Source: Novosphingobium sp. (lineage in GTDB: Bacteria > Pseudomonadota > Alphaproteobacteria > Sphingomonadales > Sphingomonadaceae). Taken from it: DNA of 56,411 nt. The DNA lies in the NCBI RefSeq assembly GCF_030696665.1, contig NZ_JAUYRV010000030.1:1-56411 (forward strand), in the 5' to 3' direction. Under the pieces are notes generated by a model, which worked only from the letters and a program-made list of their open reading frames with translations, was not told the origin of the DNA and ran no database searches. A program made the position numbers and the translations under genes. Of this stretch, positions 17,674-25,532 are shown piece after piece (position 1 is the first letter of the stretch; every line of letters starts with the position of its first letter).

Positions 17674-18882
17674 ATGAAACGCACGACTGGCCAGGACCGT
17701 TCGATCACCACCAAGTGGCGCCCCGCAACCCAGGCGATTCGCGGAGGCACGTGGCGTTCGGAAATGGGCGAGACGTCGGAGGCCTTGTTCCTCACCTCGG
17801 GCTTTGCCTACGACAATGCCGCCACCGTCGCCGCGCGCTTCGCGGGCGAGGCCGAGGGTATGACCTATTCCCGCCTGCAGAACCCTACGGTGCAGATGCT
17901 GGAAGAACGCATCGCCCTGATGGAGGGCGCAGAGGCGTGCCGCACGCAGGCCACCGGCATGGCCGCGATGACCACCGCGCTGCTCTGCCAACTTTCCGCA
18001 GGCGACCACGTGGTTGCCGCCAAGGCTGCGTTCGGATCATGCCGCTGGCTGATAGACAACCTGCTGCCGCGCTTCGGGATCACCGGAACGACCATCGACG
18101 CTTCGGACAATGCCGCGTGGGAAGCCGCGATCCAGCCCAACACCAAGGTGTTCTTCTTCGAAAGCCCCGCCAACCCGACGATGGACGTGGTTGATCTGGA
18201 ATTCGTCTGCGGGCTGGCAAAAAGCCGTGGCATCACCACCGTGGTGGACAACGCCTTTGCCACCGCCGCCTTGCAGCGCCCGATGGATTTCGGCGCGGAT
18301 GTTGTCGCCTATTCCGCCACCAAGATGATGGACGGGCAAGGCCGCGTCATGGCTGGCGCAGTCTGCGGTTCGGCAGAATTCATCAACAATGTGCTGCTCC
18401 CTTTCCAGCGCAACACCGGCCCGAACATCGCCGCGTTCAATGCGTGGGTCGTGCTCAAGGGGCTGGAAACGCTGGACCTGCGCATCCACCGCCAGAGCGA
18501 AAATGCGATGAAGGTCGCCAGCTTTGTCGAAGGCCGTGTGCCGCGCCTGCTCTATCCGCACCTGCCCAGCCATCCGCAATATGAGCTGGCGAAGAAGCAG
18601 ATGAAGGCGGGCGGCACGATCTTCTCGTTCCATCTCGACGGCGGTCTGACGCAGGCCCACGCCCTGCTCGACGCGCTGGAACTGATCGATATTTCTAACA
18701 ACATTGGCGATTCGCGCTCGCTGATGTGCCACCCGGCCTCGACCACACACTATGGCGTCGGCCCCGAAACGCGCGCCGACATGGGCGTGGGCGAAGGGAT
18801 GCTGCGGCTCAACGTAGGTCTCGAAGACCCGGATGACCTCATCGAGGACCTGGATCAGGCACTGCGCAAGGCGGGGCTTTGA
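17674..18882 (+). CDS. metZ: O-succinylhomoserine sulfhydrylase
   Basis: MetZ makes homocysteine from O-succinylhomoserine and sulfide, using PLP. The product is 402 aa from the ATG at 17674 (MKRTTGQDRSITTKWRP), with TAAGG upstream; the frame opens earlier, at 17611. It is a Cys/Met-metabolism fold type I PLP enzyme. Visible residues include YSRLQNPTV, ATGMAAMTTAL, ESPANPTMDVVD, VVDNAFATAALQRP, the PLP Lys of YSATKMMDGQGRV, and C-terminal SLMCHPASTTH and MLRLNVGLEDPDDLIEDL. The SATK-MDGQGR pattern and lack of Tyr at some gamma-lyase positions favour MetZ over MetB or MetC. Confidence 0.93.
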   Translation: MKRTTGQDRSITTKWRPATQAIRGGTWRSEMGETSEALFLTSGFAYDNAATVAARFAGEAEGMTYSRLQNPTVQMLEERIALMEGAEACRTQATGMAAMTTALLCQLSAGDHVVAAKAAFGSCRWLIDNLLPRFGITGTTIDASDNAAWEAAIQPNTKVFFFESPANPTMDVVDLEFVCGLAKSRGITTVVDNAFATAALQRPMDFGADVVAYSATKMMDGQGRVMAGAVCGSAEFINNVLLPFQRNTGPNIAAFNAWVVLKGLETLDLRIHRQSENAMKVASFVEGRVPRLLYPHLPSHPQYELAKKQMKAGGTIFSFHLDGGLTQAHALLDALELIDISNNIGDSRSLMCHPASTTHYGVGPETRADMGVGEGMLRLNVGLEDPDDLIEDLDQALRKAGL

Positions 18883-18915
18883 TCTGCTGCGTCGCCGGTT
18901 GCATCGCAACCGCGA

Positions 18916-20301
18916 TTGCCTAAGGTGCCACGCGGGGGTGGGGTCGCAACGGAGCATTCCGATTTGCTGGCCGAAGCGCACCTGTCTGCCATTATCCAGT
19001 CCTCTGACGATGCGATCATCAGCAAGGATCTGAACGGTACAGTCCTCAGCTGGAACCCGGCTGCCACGCGGATTTTCGGCTTCACCGAGGCTGAAATGGT
19101 CGGTCAGTCAATCCGCAAGCTGATCCCGGCTGACCGCCAGTCGGAAGAGGACGATATCATCGCGCGGGTTGTGCGCGGCGAGAGGGTCAAAAGTTTCGAC
19201 ACCCTCCGCTGTGGCAAGGACGGCACCCAGATTGCCGTCTCGCTCACCGTCTCGCCGGTGTTCGACAAGGCTGGCAAAATTGTCGGCGCCAGCAAGATCG
19301 CACGCGACATCACTGCGCGTGTCGAAGGTCAGCGTGCCCGGCTGGAAAGCGAAACGCGCTTCCGCATGCTGGCCGACAACATCACGCACCTTGCGTGGGT
19401 GGCCGAAGCATCAGGGTCGATCGGCTGGTATAACAAGCGCTGGTACGATTACACGGGTGTGCCTGAAGGTTCCACCGATGGCTGGGGCTGGGACAAGGTC
19501 CACCATCCCGATCATGTTGAACGGGTCAGGGATCACTTCGCCCGCAGCATGGCCGCCGGGAGCGAATGGGAAGACACCTTCCCCCTGCGCGCGCACGATG
19601 GCAGCTATCGCTGGTTCCTTTCGCGCGCATTGCCGATCCGCGACGAGCAAGGCCAGATCCTCTACTGGTTCGGCACGAATACCGACGTTACCGAGATGCT
19701 CGAAAAAGAAGAGCAGATCCGCGTCCTGCTGATGGAGGTAAACCATCGCTCAAAAAACCTGCTGGCGGTAGTGCAGGCCCTCGCGCGCAGGTCAGGCGGC
19801 AATGATCCCGAATTCCTGCAACGCTTCGAAAGCCGCCTGTCCAGCCTTGCCGCCAATCAGGATCTGCTGGTGCGGCGCGGCTGGTCGACAATCCAGATGC
19901 GCGAACTGGCTGATGCGCAGATGGCGATTTTGGCCCCCGAAAGCCGCGCACAAGTGCAGATTGCGGGCGGCTTGATGACACTTAGCCCACGAGCCGCGGA
20001 AATCATTGGCATGGCGCTGCACGAACTGGCAACCAATGCCATGAAGTATGGTGCGCTCAGCACGCCTGCGGGAACGGTGTTCCTGTCATGGCAAGAACGG
20101 GATGACCACTTCTGCATGGAATGGCGCGAGATCGGTGGACCGACGCCCCGTGAACCTGAACGACATGGCTTTGGAACGACGCTGATCCGCCATATTCCCG
20201 CGCGCAGCCTTCAGGCTGACGTAACACTGGATTACGCCCCGGCAGGGGTGCATTGGATGCTGGCCTGCTCGATCGAAACTGCGCGCAAGCTGGCGAGTTA
20301 G
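18916..20301 (+). CDS. PAS-PAS HWE-family sensor histidine kinase
   Basis: This is a soluble sensor kinase of up to 461 aa. It has two PAS domains (about residues 20-135 and 145-260). An HWE-type kinase core follows, with phosphoacceptor His in MEVNHRSKNLLAVVQAL (His about 277), the N box ALHELATNAMKYGALS (about 368-383) and the WRE motif EWREIGGP. HWE kinases replace classical HisKA kinases in many alphaproteobacteria and often act in light or general stress signalling. No LOV cysteine motif (NCRFLQ) is present in either PAS, so it is not an obvious blue-light sensor. The start is uncertain: TTG at 18916, or a TTG at 18964 with GGAG upstream. No response regulator is adjacent. Confidence 0.92.
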   Translation: MPKVPRGGGVATEHSDLLAEAHLSAIIQSSDDAIISKDLNGTVLSWNPAATRIFGFTEAEMVGQSIRKLIPADRQSEEDDIIARVVRGERVKSFDTLRCGKDGTQIAVSLTVSPVFDKAGKIVGASKIARDITARVEGQRARLESETRFRMLADNITHLAWVAEASGSIGWYNKRWYDYTGVPEGSTDGWGWDKVHHPDHVERVRDHFARSMAAGSEWEDTFPLRAHDGSYRWFLSRALPIRDEQGQILYWFGTNTDVTEMLEKEEQIRVLLMEVNHRSKNLLAVVQALARRSGGNDPEFLQRFESRLSSLAANQDLLVRRGWSTIQMRELADAQMAILAPESRAQVQIAGGLMTLSPRAAEIIGMALHELATNAMKYGALSTPAGTVFLSWQERDDHFCMEWREIGGPTPREPERHGFGTTLIRHIPARSLQADVTLDYAPAGVHWMLACSIETARKLAS

Positions 20302-20310
20302 GCCGCCGAG

Positions 20311-20580
20311 TTAGGCCGCCTCTGCCCGTTCGCCTTTGTCGCTGTCTTCGTGTGCCGCGCGCTTGTCATCGGTGATCAGGCGATTTTCTGCACGCCCCAT
20401 CGTCCAATTCTTGCCAAGGCGAACCTTGTGGTTGGGCGCGCACCAGATTTCGCCCGATTCATCAAGCGCGGTGACCCAGATCAGATTGTGCTCCTGACCG
20501 TAGTCGATCATGCCGATTGCATAGCCATCGCCCTTGCCCAGCACATGCAAGGGAATTGTGGGATTGAGTTGCGTAAACAC
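20311..20580 (-). CDS. Small conserved-looking hypothetical protein
   Basis: The 89-aa product begins MFTQLNPTIPLHVLGKGDG and has GYAIGMIDYGQEHNLIWV and WCAPNHKVRLGKNWTMGR. It has no signal peptide and no membrane segment. The composition looks like a real folded beta-rich domain, with a charged C-terminal tail (DDKRAAHEDSDKGERAEAA). The start is an ATG. The gene is convergent with the HWE kinase, with a gap of 9 nt. I do not recognise a function. Coding is supported by the reasonable amino acid mix and by its packing between two genes. Confidence 0.7.
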   Translation of the reverse strand: MFTQLNPTIPLHVLGKGDGYAIGMIDYGQEHNLIWVTALDESGEIWCAPNHKVRLGKNWTMGRAENRLITDDKRAAHEDSDKGERAEAA

Positions 20581-20664
20581 GGATCGTTCCCCGAGCGCGC
20601 CGAAAGGGCACCTTTCGGCAGGTTCAATCCGTGAATGGCCGGAGCGGTTCCCGCTGGCGAATGT

Positions 20665-20916
20665 TCACTCGCTCTTGGCGGCCACTTCCAGCGCGGCAAT
20701 CCGCGCTTTCAGTATTTCCACTTCTTCACGCGCGGAAGCGGCAAGCTCTTTCACCGCGTCAAATTCCTCGCGGCTGACAAAGTCCAGCCCGCCAAACACT
20801 TCGCGTGCCTTTTCGCGCGCGCTGTCACCAGCTTCGCGGCCCATTCCGGCAATCGTCCCTGCAGCGCTGTTCAGCAGCTTGACGAAATCGGCGAACATCG
20901 GGTTTTCAGTCTGCAT
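20665..20916 (-). CDS. Accessory factor UbiK-family (BMFP/YqiC-like) protein
   Basis: The 83-aa protein has a short N-terminal amphipathic stretch (MFADFVKLLNSAAGTIAGMG) and a C-terminal coiled coil beginning at FVSREEFDAVKELAASAREE and running through ILKARIAALE. This matches the BMFP/UbiK layout, in which FV-REEFD-V leads into a trimeric coiled coil. UbiK helps ubiquinone biosynthesis enzymes in gammaproteobacteria; the same role here is inferred. No other ubi gene is adjacent. It lies 68 nt upstream of tspO on the same strand order (tspO is the upstream gene). Confidence 0.8.
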   Translation of the reverse strand: MQTENPMFADFVKLLNSAAGTIAGMGREAGDSAREKAREVFGGLDFVSREEFDAVKELAASAREEVEILKARIAALEVAAKSE

Positions 20917-20984
20917 CGGGCAAGATCCTGCTTGGCGGTTATACCTGATATGTGGGCAGGCAAGCCGCCCCCCGCAAGATGTGA

Positions 20985-21539
20985 TCAGATTTCCACGCGC
21001 ACAGTGCTGGAAGATCCAAACGCGCCATCGGCATCGGGATTGAGGCGCAGGAATTCATATGTGAGCACCGAAGCGAAGCAGACCCACGCCAGATAGGGCA
21101 CAAGCAGCATCCCCGCCACAGGGCGAATGCGCCAGAACAGCACGACGGTGACCGCTATTGCCACAGCCATCGCCACGGTGATCCAGAACGCTCCGGTAAT
21201 CTGGTGCAGGGCGAAAAACGTGGGTGACCATGCAAGGTTGAGGATCAGCTGCACCACAAATGCCGCAGCCGCCAAACCCCGCCCCCGCGCACCGCGCGCC
21301 GACAAAATCATCGCAAAGGACACGCCCATCATCACGTAAAGCACCGACCACACGATGCCGAACGCGGCAGGTGGGGGATAGATTGCTGGCTTTACCAGTG
21401 CATCGAACCACGGATTGCCCGGCCCGCTTCCCGCAGCCTGCCCGGCCAGAAAGCCGAGTGCGACGATCAGCGGCACCGTAAACAGGGACCAGCGCAGAAG
21501 GCTGGCGCGAAGCTGGCCGGAAGAAGCGAGGTAGTTCAT
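20985..21539 (-). CDS. tspO: TspO/MBR family membrane protein
   Basis: The 184-aa protein has five hydrophobic segments, as expected for TspO, a porphyrin-, cholesterol- and haem-binding membrane protein. Family features are WFDALVKPAIYPPPAAFGIVW, VLYVMMGVSFAMI, LNLAWSPTFFALHQ, and a C-terminal YLAWVCFASVLTYEFLRLNP. In alphaproteobacteria TspO can modulate pigment gene expression in response to oxygen and stress; that role here is inferred. It has a normal length with a slightly extended N-terminus. Confidence 0.95.
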   Translation of the reverse strand: MNYLASSGQLRASLLRWSLFTVPLIVALGFLAGQAAGSGPGNPWFDALVKPAIYPPPAAFGIVWSVLYVMMGVSFAMILSARGARGRGLAAAAFVVQLILNLAWSPTFFALHQITGAFWITVAMAVAIAVTVVLFWRIRPVAGMLLVPYLAWVCFASVLTYEFLRLNPDADGAFGSSSTVRVEI

Positions 21540-21666
21540 GTCACCCGTTGGTTAGGCGCAAAGTGAAAAGCGCGATTCGTCCGGGATATTGGCGGGGTGC
21601 AGCGTCCTGCGCAATGCGAACTCAATCCCCGTGTCATCCCGCATGGATACAATAACGGGGGAAAAC

Positions 21667-22422
21667 TCAGGATCGTTCCGCAGAAATAAGGAATTCCACG
21701 TTCCCTTCCGGCCCGGTGATCGGGCTTTGCACGATGCCCTGCACTGCCCAGCCTTCTCCTTCGAGCCATTCGCGCACCTCGTCGCATACCCGCTGGTGGA
21801 GCGAGGGATCACGCACCACCCCGCCTTTGCCGACTTCCGCCTTGCCGACCTCGAACTGCGGCTTGATCAACGCGACCAGACGCGTAGGCCGCGCCGCCAG
21901 TGCCAGCGGAACGTCCAGCACCTTGCGCAGCGCAATGAAGCTGGCATCGCACACCACCCACGTTGCAGGACGATCTATGTGGCCGGGGGTAAGGATACGC
22001 GCGCTGGTCTGCTCCAACACGGTCACACGCGGGTCTTGCCGCAGCTTCCAGGCCAGCTGGTTTGTGCCGGAATCGACAGCAAAAACGTGATCGGCCCCGC
22101 CCTGCAGCAGCACATCGGTGAACCCCCCGGTCGAACTGCCGATGTCCATTGCGGTAACGCCTGCGGGATCAAGCGCGAAGTGTTCGATCGCGTGCGCCAG
22201 TTTAATCCCACCGCGCGAAACCCACGGGTGGTCGCGCCCGCGCACGTCCAATGGAGCGTCGATGGCAAGCGGTTGACCCGCCTTGGCGATCTTGGTTTCG
22301 CCTGTGAAAACAAGGCCGGCAAGGATCAGCGCCTGCGCGCGTGCACGGCTTTCGACAAGGCCGCGCTCGACCAGCAGTTGGTCCACGCGCATCTTCTGTT
22401 TGGGGGGGCGGGTTGAGGTCAC
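21667..22422 (-). CDS. tlyA: TlyA-family rRNA (2'-O) methyltransferase
   Basis: The product is 251 aa from a GTG at 22422, chosen because GGAAGGAA lies 8 nt upstream. The reading frame runs further to 22614, but that part is a Gly-rich artefact overlapping the divergent lipoprotein gene. An N-terminal S4 RNA-binding domain (MRVDQLLVERGLVESRARAQ) is followed by an FtsJ-like SAM methyltransferase. The latter shows DIGSSTGGFTDVLLQGGADH, a catalytic-type VCDASFIAL, and LIKPQFEVGK. Mycobacterial TlyA methylates 16S and 23S rRNA and acts as a haemolysin in some reports. Here only RNA methylation is expected. Confidence 0.93.
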   Translation of the reverse strand: MTSTRPPKQKMRVDQLLVERGLVESRARAQALILAGLVFTGETKIAKAGQPLAIDAPLDVRGRDHPWVSRGGIKLAHAIEHFALDPAGVTAMDIGSSTGGFTDVLLQGGADHVFAVDSGTNQLAWKLRQDPRVTVLEQTSARILTPGHIDRPATWVVCDASFIALRKVLDVPLALAARPTRLVALIKPQFEVGKAEVGKGGVVRDPSLHQRVCDEVREWLEGEGWAVQGIVQSPITGPEGNVEFLISAERS

Positions 22423-22447
22423 GGCGCGTTCCTTCCATAACTGGCTT

Positions 22448-22993
22448 ATGAAGATCAATCGCGCTGCGCAATTCGCCCCGGCTTTTTCCTGTGCCCTCGC
22501 CCTGATGGTGGGCGCTTGCAGTGCGCCGCAGGTGGTGCCCCCGCCCGCGCCGCAGCCCACATCACGGCCCGCGCCGCCGCCGCCGCCGCCGCCATCGGCG
22601 CAGCCTGCTTTCAAGGATTGGCGCGATGCGCCGCAGACGCCGGGGGACTGGCGTTATGAAAACGGGACCGCTCGCTTCGGTTCGGCAGGCTCCACCCTTT
22701 TTGCGATGACCTGCAACCGCGCGGCCCGCACCGTCAGCCTGATCCGCACCGGCACGGCGCAACGTTCGTTGCCGATGACAGTGGCCACCACCAGCGAAAC
22801 CCGCCCGCTTTCAGCAGAGCCTGCACCGCAAGGATCGCCGCAACTGGTGGTGACATTGCCCGCGAATGACCGGCTGCTCGATGCGATGGCCTTCAGCCGA
22901 GGCCGCTTTACCGTCGAAATCAACGGCCTGCCGACGCTGTACCTTCCAGCTTGGCCGGAGGTTGCACGGGTGACGGAGGATTGCCGCAAATAG
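22448..22993 (+). CDS. Hypothetical Pro-rich lipoprotein
   Basis: The product is 181 aa from the ATG at 22448. It has a signal peptide with lipobox VGAC (Cys24), then a Pro/Gln linker (VVPPPAPQPTSRPAPPPPPP) that could span periplasmic space. A folded C-terminal part follows, including WRYENGTARFGSAGSTLFAMTC and TVEINGLPTLYLPAWPEV. I do not recognise a named family. It resembles secreted sphingomonad proteins whose C-terminal domain holds a disulphide (Cys about 98 and the CRK end). The start is only 26 nt from the divergent tlyA start, so the two promoters must overlap. Confidence 0.75.
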   Translation: MKINRAAQFAPAFSCALALMVGACSAPQVVPPPAPQPTSRPAPPPPPPPSAQPAFKDWRDAPQTPGDWRYENGTARFGSAGSTLFAMTCNRAARTVSLIRTGTAQRSLPMTVATTSETRPLSAEPAPQGSPQLVVTLPANDRLLDAMAFSRGRFTVEINGLPTLYLPAWPEVARVTEDCRK

Positions 22994-23194
22994 TGCCGCG
23001 AAAATAGTTGGCCTGAAAATCGTTTCTGGCGCGCCTATTGTGCAATTGCGAAGGCGGGATTGTGACGGCAAAAAAATTTCATGCAAGACTTGTTGTTTGC
23101 GCGGGAATGAATCACATTCAAACCAAGGTCGGTGCAGAGATGATTTGCCCGGCTCAGCAGCCCTGCAAGGCTGCGGCTTAGGCTCAACAGCGCG

Positions 23195-23208
23195 AAAGGA
23201 GGTGATCC
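23195..23208 (+). promoter_or_regulatory. Maximal Shine-Dalgarno sequence (14-nt match to 16S 3' end)
   Basis: The sequence AAAGGAGGTGATCC is the exact reverse complement of the conserved 16S rRNA 3' tail GGATCACCTCCTTT. An ATG follows directly at 23210, with about 7 nt between GGAGG and ATG. Ordinary genes in this window use 4-6 matching bases. This suggests very strong initiation of a small ORF, or ribosome binding for another purpose. Confidence 0.65.
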
Positions 23209-23209
23209 G

Positions 23210-23266
23210 ATGTCTCATGGTTCAGCACAGAGGTCGGTACAGTCCCGCGCGAGGCATTATCGCTGA
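23210..23266 (+). CDS. Candidate 18-codon small ORF with maximal ribosome site
   Basis: It encodes MSHGSAQRSVQSRARHYR, a basic peptide without membrane or signal features. A second frame starts at the ATG at 23217 and runs to 23315, giving 32 residues that begin MVQHRGRYSPARG. Because the two frames overlap, the short frame could couple to or compete with the longer one. Coding is supported only by the extreme ribosome site and by the terminator downstream. Neither peptide is recognised. It lacks runs of Leu, Ile or Val codons, so it is not a classical attenuator for ilvE. Confidence 0.4.
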   Translation: MSHGSAQRSVQSRARHYR

Positions 23267-23321
23267 GTTTCGATTAAGCGATAGAGGCTTCGTGGGCGGC
23301 ACTTCCGGCCGCTGACCATGC

Positions 23322-23356
23322 GAAGGGCCGCTTCGGACTGACCGACGCGGCCCTTC
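23322..23356 (+). terminator. Hairpin, probable intrinsic terminator of the small unit
   Basis: GAAGGGCCGC (23322-23331) pairs perfectly with GCGGCCCTTC (23347-23356) across a 15-nt loop, followed by ACATTTATTACATT. The run of T is interrupted, so termination may be incomplete. It ends the small unit before ilvE. Confidence 0.6.
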
Positions 23357-23438
23357 ACATTTATTACATTCTACTTGCCTTTCGCGCAACAATAGTTCAC
23401 GGCGCTGCATCTTCGATTCTAGCGCAAGGACTGCCCCG

Positions 23439-24539
23439 ATGGCGATGCCCGCCGAAACCAGCCTCACTTTTGCCCACCACCCGCACCCGGCACCGGTTGC
23501 TGCGGACGTGCGCGCGGCTGTGCTGGCAAACCCCGGCTTCGGCACCGCCTTCACCGATCATATGGTCGAAATCGACTATACCGAAGGGCAAGGCTGGCAC
23601 GATGCCCGCGTCATTCCTTACGGCCCGATCGCGCTCGATCCGGCTGCTGCGGTCCTGCACTACGCACAGGAAATCTTTGAAGGCCTGAAGGCCTATCGCC
23701 TAGCTGATGGCGGCATTTCGCTGTTCCGGCCCGAAGCCAACGCCGAACGCTTCAACGCCTCGGCCCGCCGCCTTGCCATGCCCGAATTGCCGGAAGAGCT
23801 GTTCATCGAGGCCGTGCGCCAGCAGGTTCTGGCCGACAAGGACTGGTTCCCCACGGTCGAAGGCGGCTCGATGTACTTGCGCCCCTTCATGTTCGCCAGC
23901 GAGGCTTTCCTCGGCGTGCGCCCGGCAAAGCAGTACAAGTTCATGGTCATCGCCAGCCCGGCGGGGAACTACTTCAAATCGGGCGCGCCTGCGGTTTCGA
24001 TCTGGGTTTCAGACTATACGCGCGCGGCCCCCGGCGGCACAGGCGCTGCCAAGTGCGGCGGCAACTACGCCGCCAGCCTTGTCCCAACGGCTGAGGCTTT
24101 CTCGCGCGGGCACGATCAGGTGCTGTTCCTCGATGCTGCAGAACGCAAATGGGTCGAGGAACTGGGCGGCATGAACCTGTTCTTCGTGTTCGACGATGGA
24201 TCGATCCTCACCCCCGAACTCACCGGCACGATCCTGCCCGGCATCACCCGTTCCAGCCTGCTGAAGCTGGCCACCGAAGAGGGCTTGACCGTGCGCGAAG
24301 GCCGCTACAGCCTTGACCAGTGGCAGGCCGATGCCGCTTCGGGCAAGCTGCTCGAAACCTTCGCATGTGGCACGGCTGCGGTAGTTACGTCGGTCGGCAA
24401 GGTTGCCAGCCACACCGGCGAATTCGCCATTGGATCCGGCGGCCCCGGCCAGCTTACGCAAAAGCTGCGCGCCAAGCTCGTGGGCATCCAGCGCGGTGAG
24501 ATTGCCGACACGCATGGTTGGGTAAAGCGCATCGCCTGA
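23439..24539 (+). CDS. ilvE: Branched-chain amino acid aminotransferase
   Basis: This is a PLP fold type IV transaminase that makes or degrades Leu, Ile and Val. The 366-aa protein has AQEIFEGLKAYR, MYLRPFMFASEAFLGVRPAK, the catalytic Lys within GGTGAAKCGGNYAASL (Lys about 204), EELGGMNLFFVFDDG, LPGITRSSLLKLA and a C-terminal CGTAAVVTSVG. Length and motifs match the BCAT class II group. The start is the ATG at 23439, with AAGGA 10 nt upstream. It lies downstream of the small unit at 23195-23356, and some co-regulation is possible. Confidence 0.95.
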   Translation: MAMPAETSLTFAHHPHPAPVAADVRAAVLANPGFGTAFTDHMVEIDYTEGQGWHDARVIPYGPIALDPAAAVLHYAQEIFEGLKAYRLADGGISLFRPEANAERFNASARRLAMPELPEELFIEAVRQQVLADKDWFPTVEGGSMYLRPFMFASEAFLGVRPAKQYKFMVIASPAGNYFKSGAPAVSIWVSDYTRAAPGGTGAAKCGGNYAASLVPTAEAFSRGHDQVLFLDAAERKWVEELGGMNLFFVFDDGSILTPELTGTILPGITRSSLLKLATEEGLTVREGRYSLDQWQADAASGKLLETFACGTAAVVTSVGKVASHTGEFAIGSGGPGQLTQKLRAKLVGIQRGEIADTHGWVKRIA

Positions 24540-24619
24540 CCGGTTGCCATGCGCTGCGACGCATGGCATCGCTGCGCCCGTGTTAAACGCCCGGTTAGGG
24601 TGTCTGTGGAGTGTCTGGC

Positions 24620-25528
24620 ATGAGCATTTCCTTCGAAGGCCGCGTGGCCATCGTCACCGGCGCAGGCGGCGGGCTTGGCCGTGCCTATGCGCTTGAACTG
24701 GCAAAGCGCGGCGCGAAAGTCGTGGTCAACGATCTTGGCGGATCGCGCGATGGCAGTGGCCATTCCGACGCGGCGCTGAAGGTGGTCGAGGAAATCGAGG
24801 CCGTTGGCGGCGAGGCGATGTCGAACGGCGGCTCGGTCAGCGAATACGAACAGATGGTCGAAATGGTCGCCAAGGCCAAAGATCGCTGGGGCGGTGTCCA
24901 TGTCCTGATCAACAACGCCGGCATCCTGCGCGACAAGAGCTTCACCAAGATGGACCCGGCTGACTTCGAGATGGTGGTCAAGGTCCACCTGATCGGCTCG
25001 GCCTTCGCCACCAAGGCCTGCTGGGATTTGATGCGCGAACAGAACTACGGCCGCATCTTGATGACCGCGTCGTCCTCCGGCCTGTTCGGCAACTTCGGCC
25101 AGGCCAACTACGGTGCGGCCAAACTGGGCGTCGCAGGCCTAGCCAAAACGCTCTACCTCGAAGGCGCGAAGAACAACATCAAGGTCAACACGCTGGCCCC
25201 CGTCGCCGCCACCCGCATGACCGAGGACATCTTCCCCGAAGAAGCGTTCAAGCTGTTCAATCCCGAAAGCGTCGTCCCCGCCGCCCTGTTCCTCGTCTCG
25301 GAAGACGCCCCCACCAACGCCATTGTCGGCGCAGGCGCTGGCGGCTATCACTCGACGTGGGTGACGATGAACAAGGGCGTGCTGCTTGCACCGGCTGAGC
25401 AGACCGTCGATGGCTTCGCCGCAAACTGGGACAAGATCAGCGATCGCGCAGAGGATTTCGTTCCCCGCTCAGGCCCGGAACAGGCGCATGTGATCATCAG
25501 CCAGTTGCAGGCGGCGATGAAGGGGTAG
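24620..25528 (+). CDS. SDR-family 3-hydroxyacyl-CoA dehydrogenase-like oxidoreductase
   Basis: The product is 302 aa from the ATG at 24620; an in-frame GTG lies at 24611. The Rossmann motif TGAGGGLGRAYALELAKRGA and VVVNDLGGSRDGSG resemble the dehydrogenase part of peroxisomal multifunctional enzyme 2 (HSD17B4 type), which oxidises 3-hydroxyacyl-CoA. The catalytic Ser-Tyr-Lys are in TASSSGLFGNFGQANYGAAK. NNAGILRDKSF and APVAATRMTEDIFP are also characteristic of this subgroup. It likely serves fatty-acid or steroid-like side chain breakdown. It is convergent with the next gene, with 4 nt between stops. Confidence 0.88.
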   Translation: MSISFEGRVAIVTGAGGGLGRAYALELAKRGAKVVVNDLGGSRDGSGHSDAALKVVEEIEAVGGEAMSNGGSVSEYEQMVEMVAKAKDRWGGVHVLINNAGILRDKSFTKMDPADFEMVVKVHLIGSAFATKACWDLMREQNYGRILMTASSSGLFGNFGQANYGAAKLGVAGLAKTLYLEGAKNNIKVNTLAPVAATRMTEDIFPEEAFKLFNPESVVPAALFLVSEDAPTNAIVGAGAGGYHSTWVTMNKGVLLAPAEQTVDGFAANWDKISDRAEDFVPRSGPEQAHVIISQLQAAMKG

Positions 25529-25532
25529 ACTG

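Larger units (their letters stand above)
22994..23438. other. 445-nt intergenic region with a small transcript-like unit
   Basis: No ordinary gene is present. The left 200 nt are relatively AT-rich, with a possible promoter (TTGTTG near 23091 and CACATT 17 nt later, weak). Around 23195 is an exceptional ribosome site, followed by two overlapping short frames and a hairpin terminator at 23322-23356. The remaining 80 nt lead into ilvE and hold an AAGGA ribosome site just before its start. The small unit is listed separately. Confidence 0.6.

Noticed and set aside
22423..22614. Upstream extension of tlyA with a Gly-rich N-terminus
   Set aside because: It is antisense to the Pro-rich linker of the divergent lipoprotein. 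The GTG at 22422 with GGAAGGAA fits the S4-domain start.
23195..23266. Classical amino-acid attenuator for ilvE
   Set aside because: The peptide has no run of Leu, Ile or Val codons, and no competing anti-terminator helix was seen.
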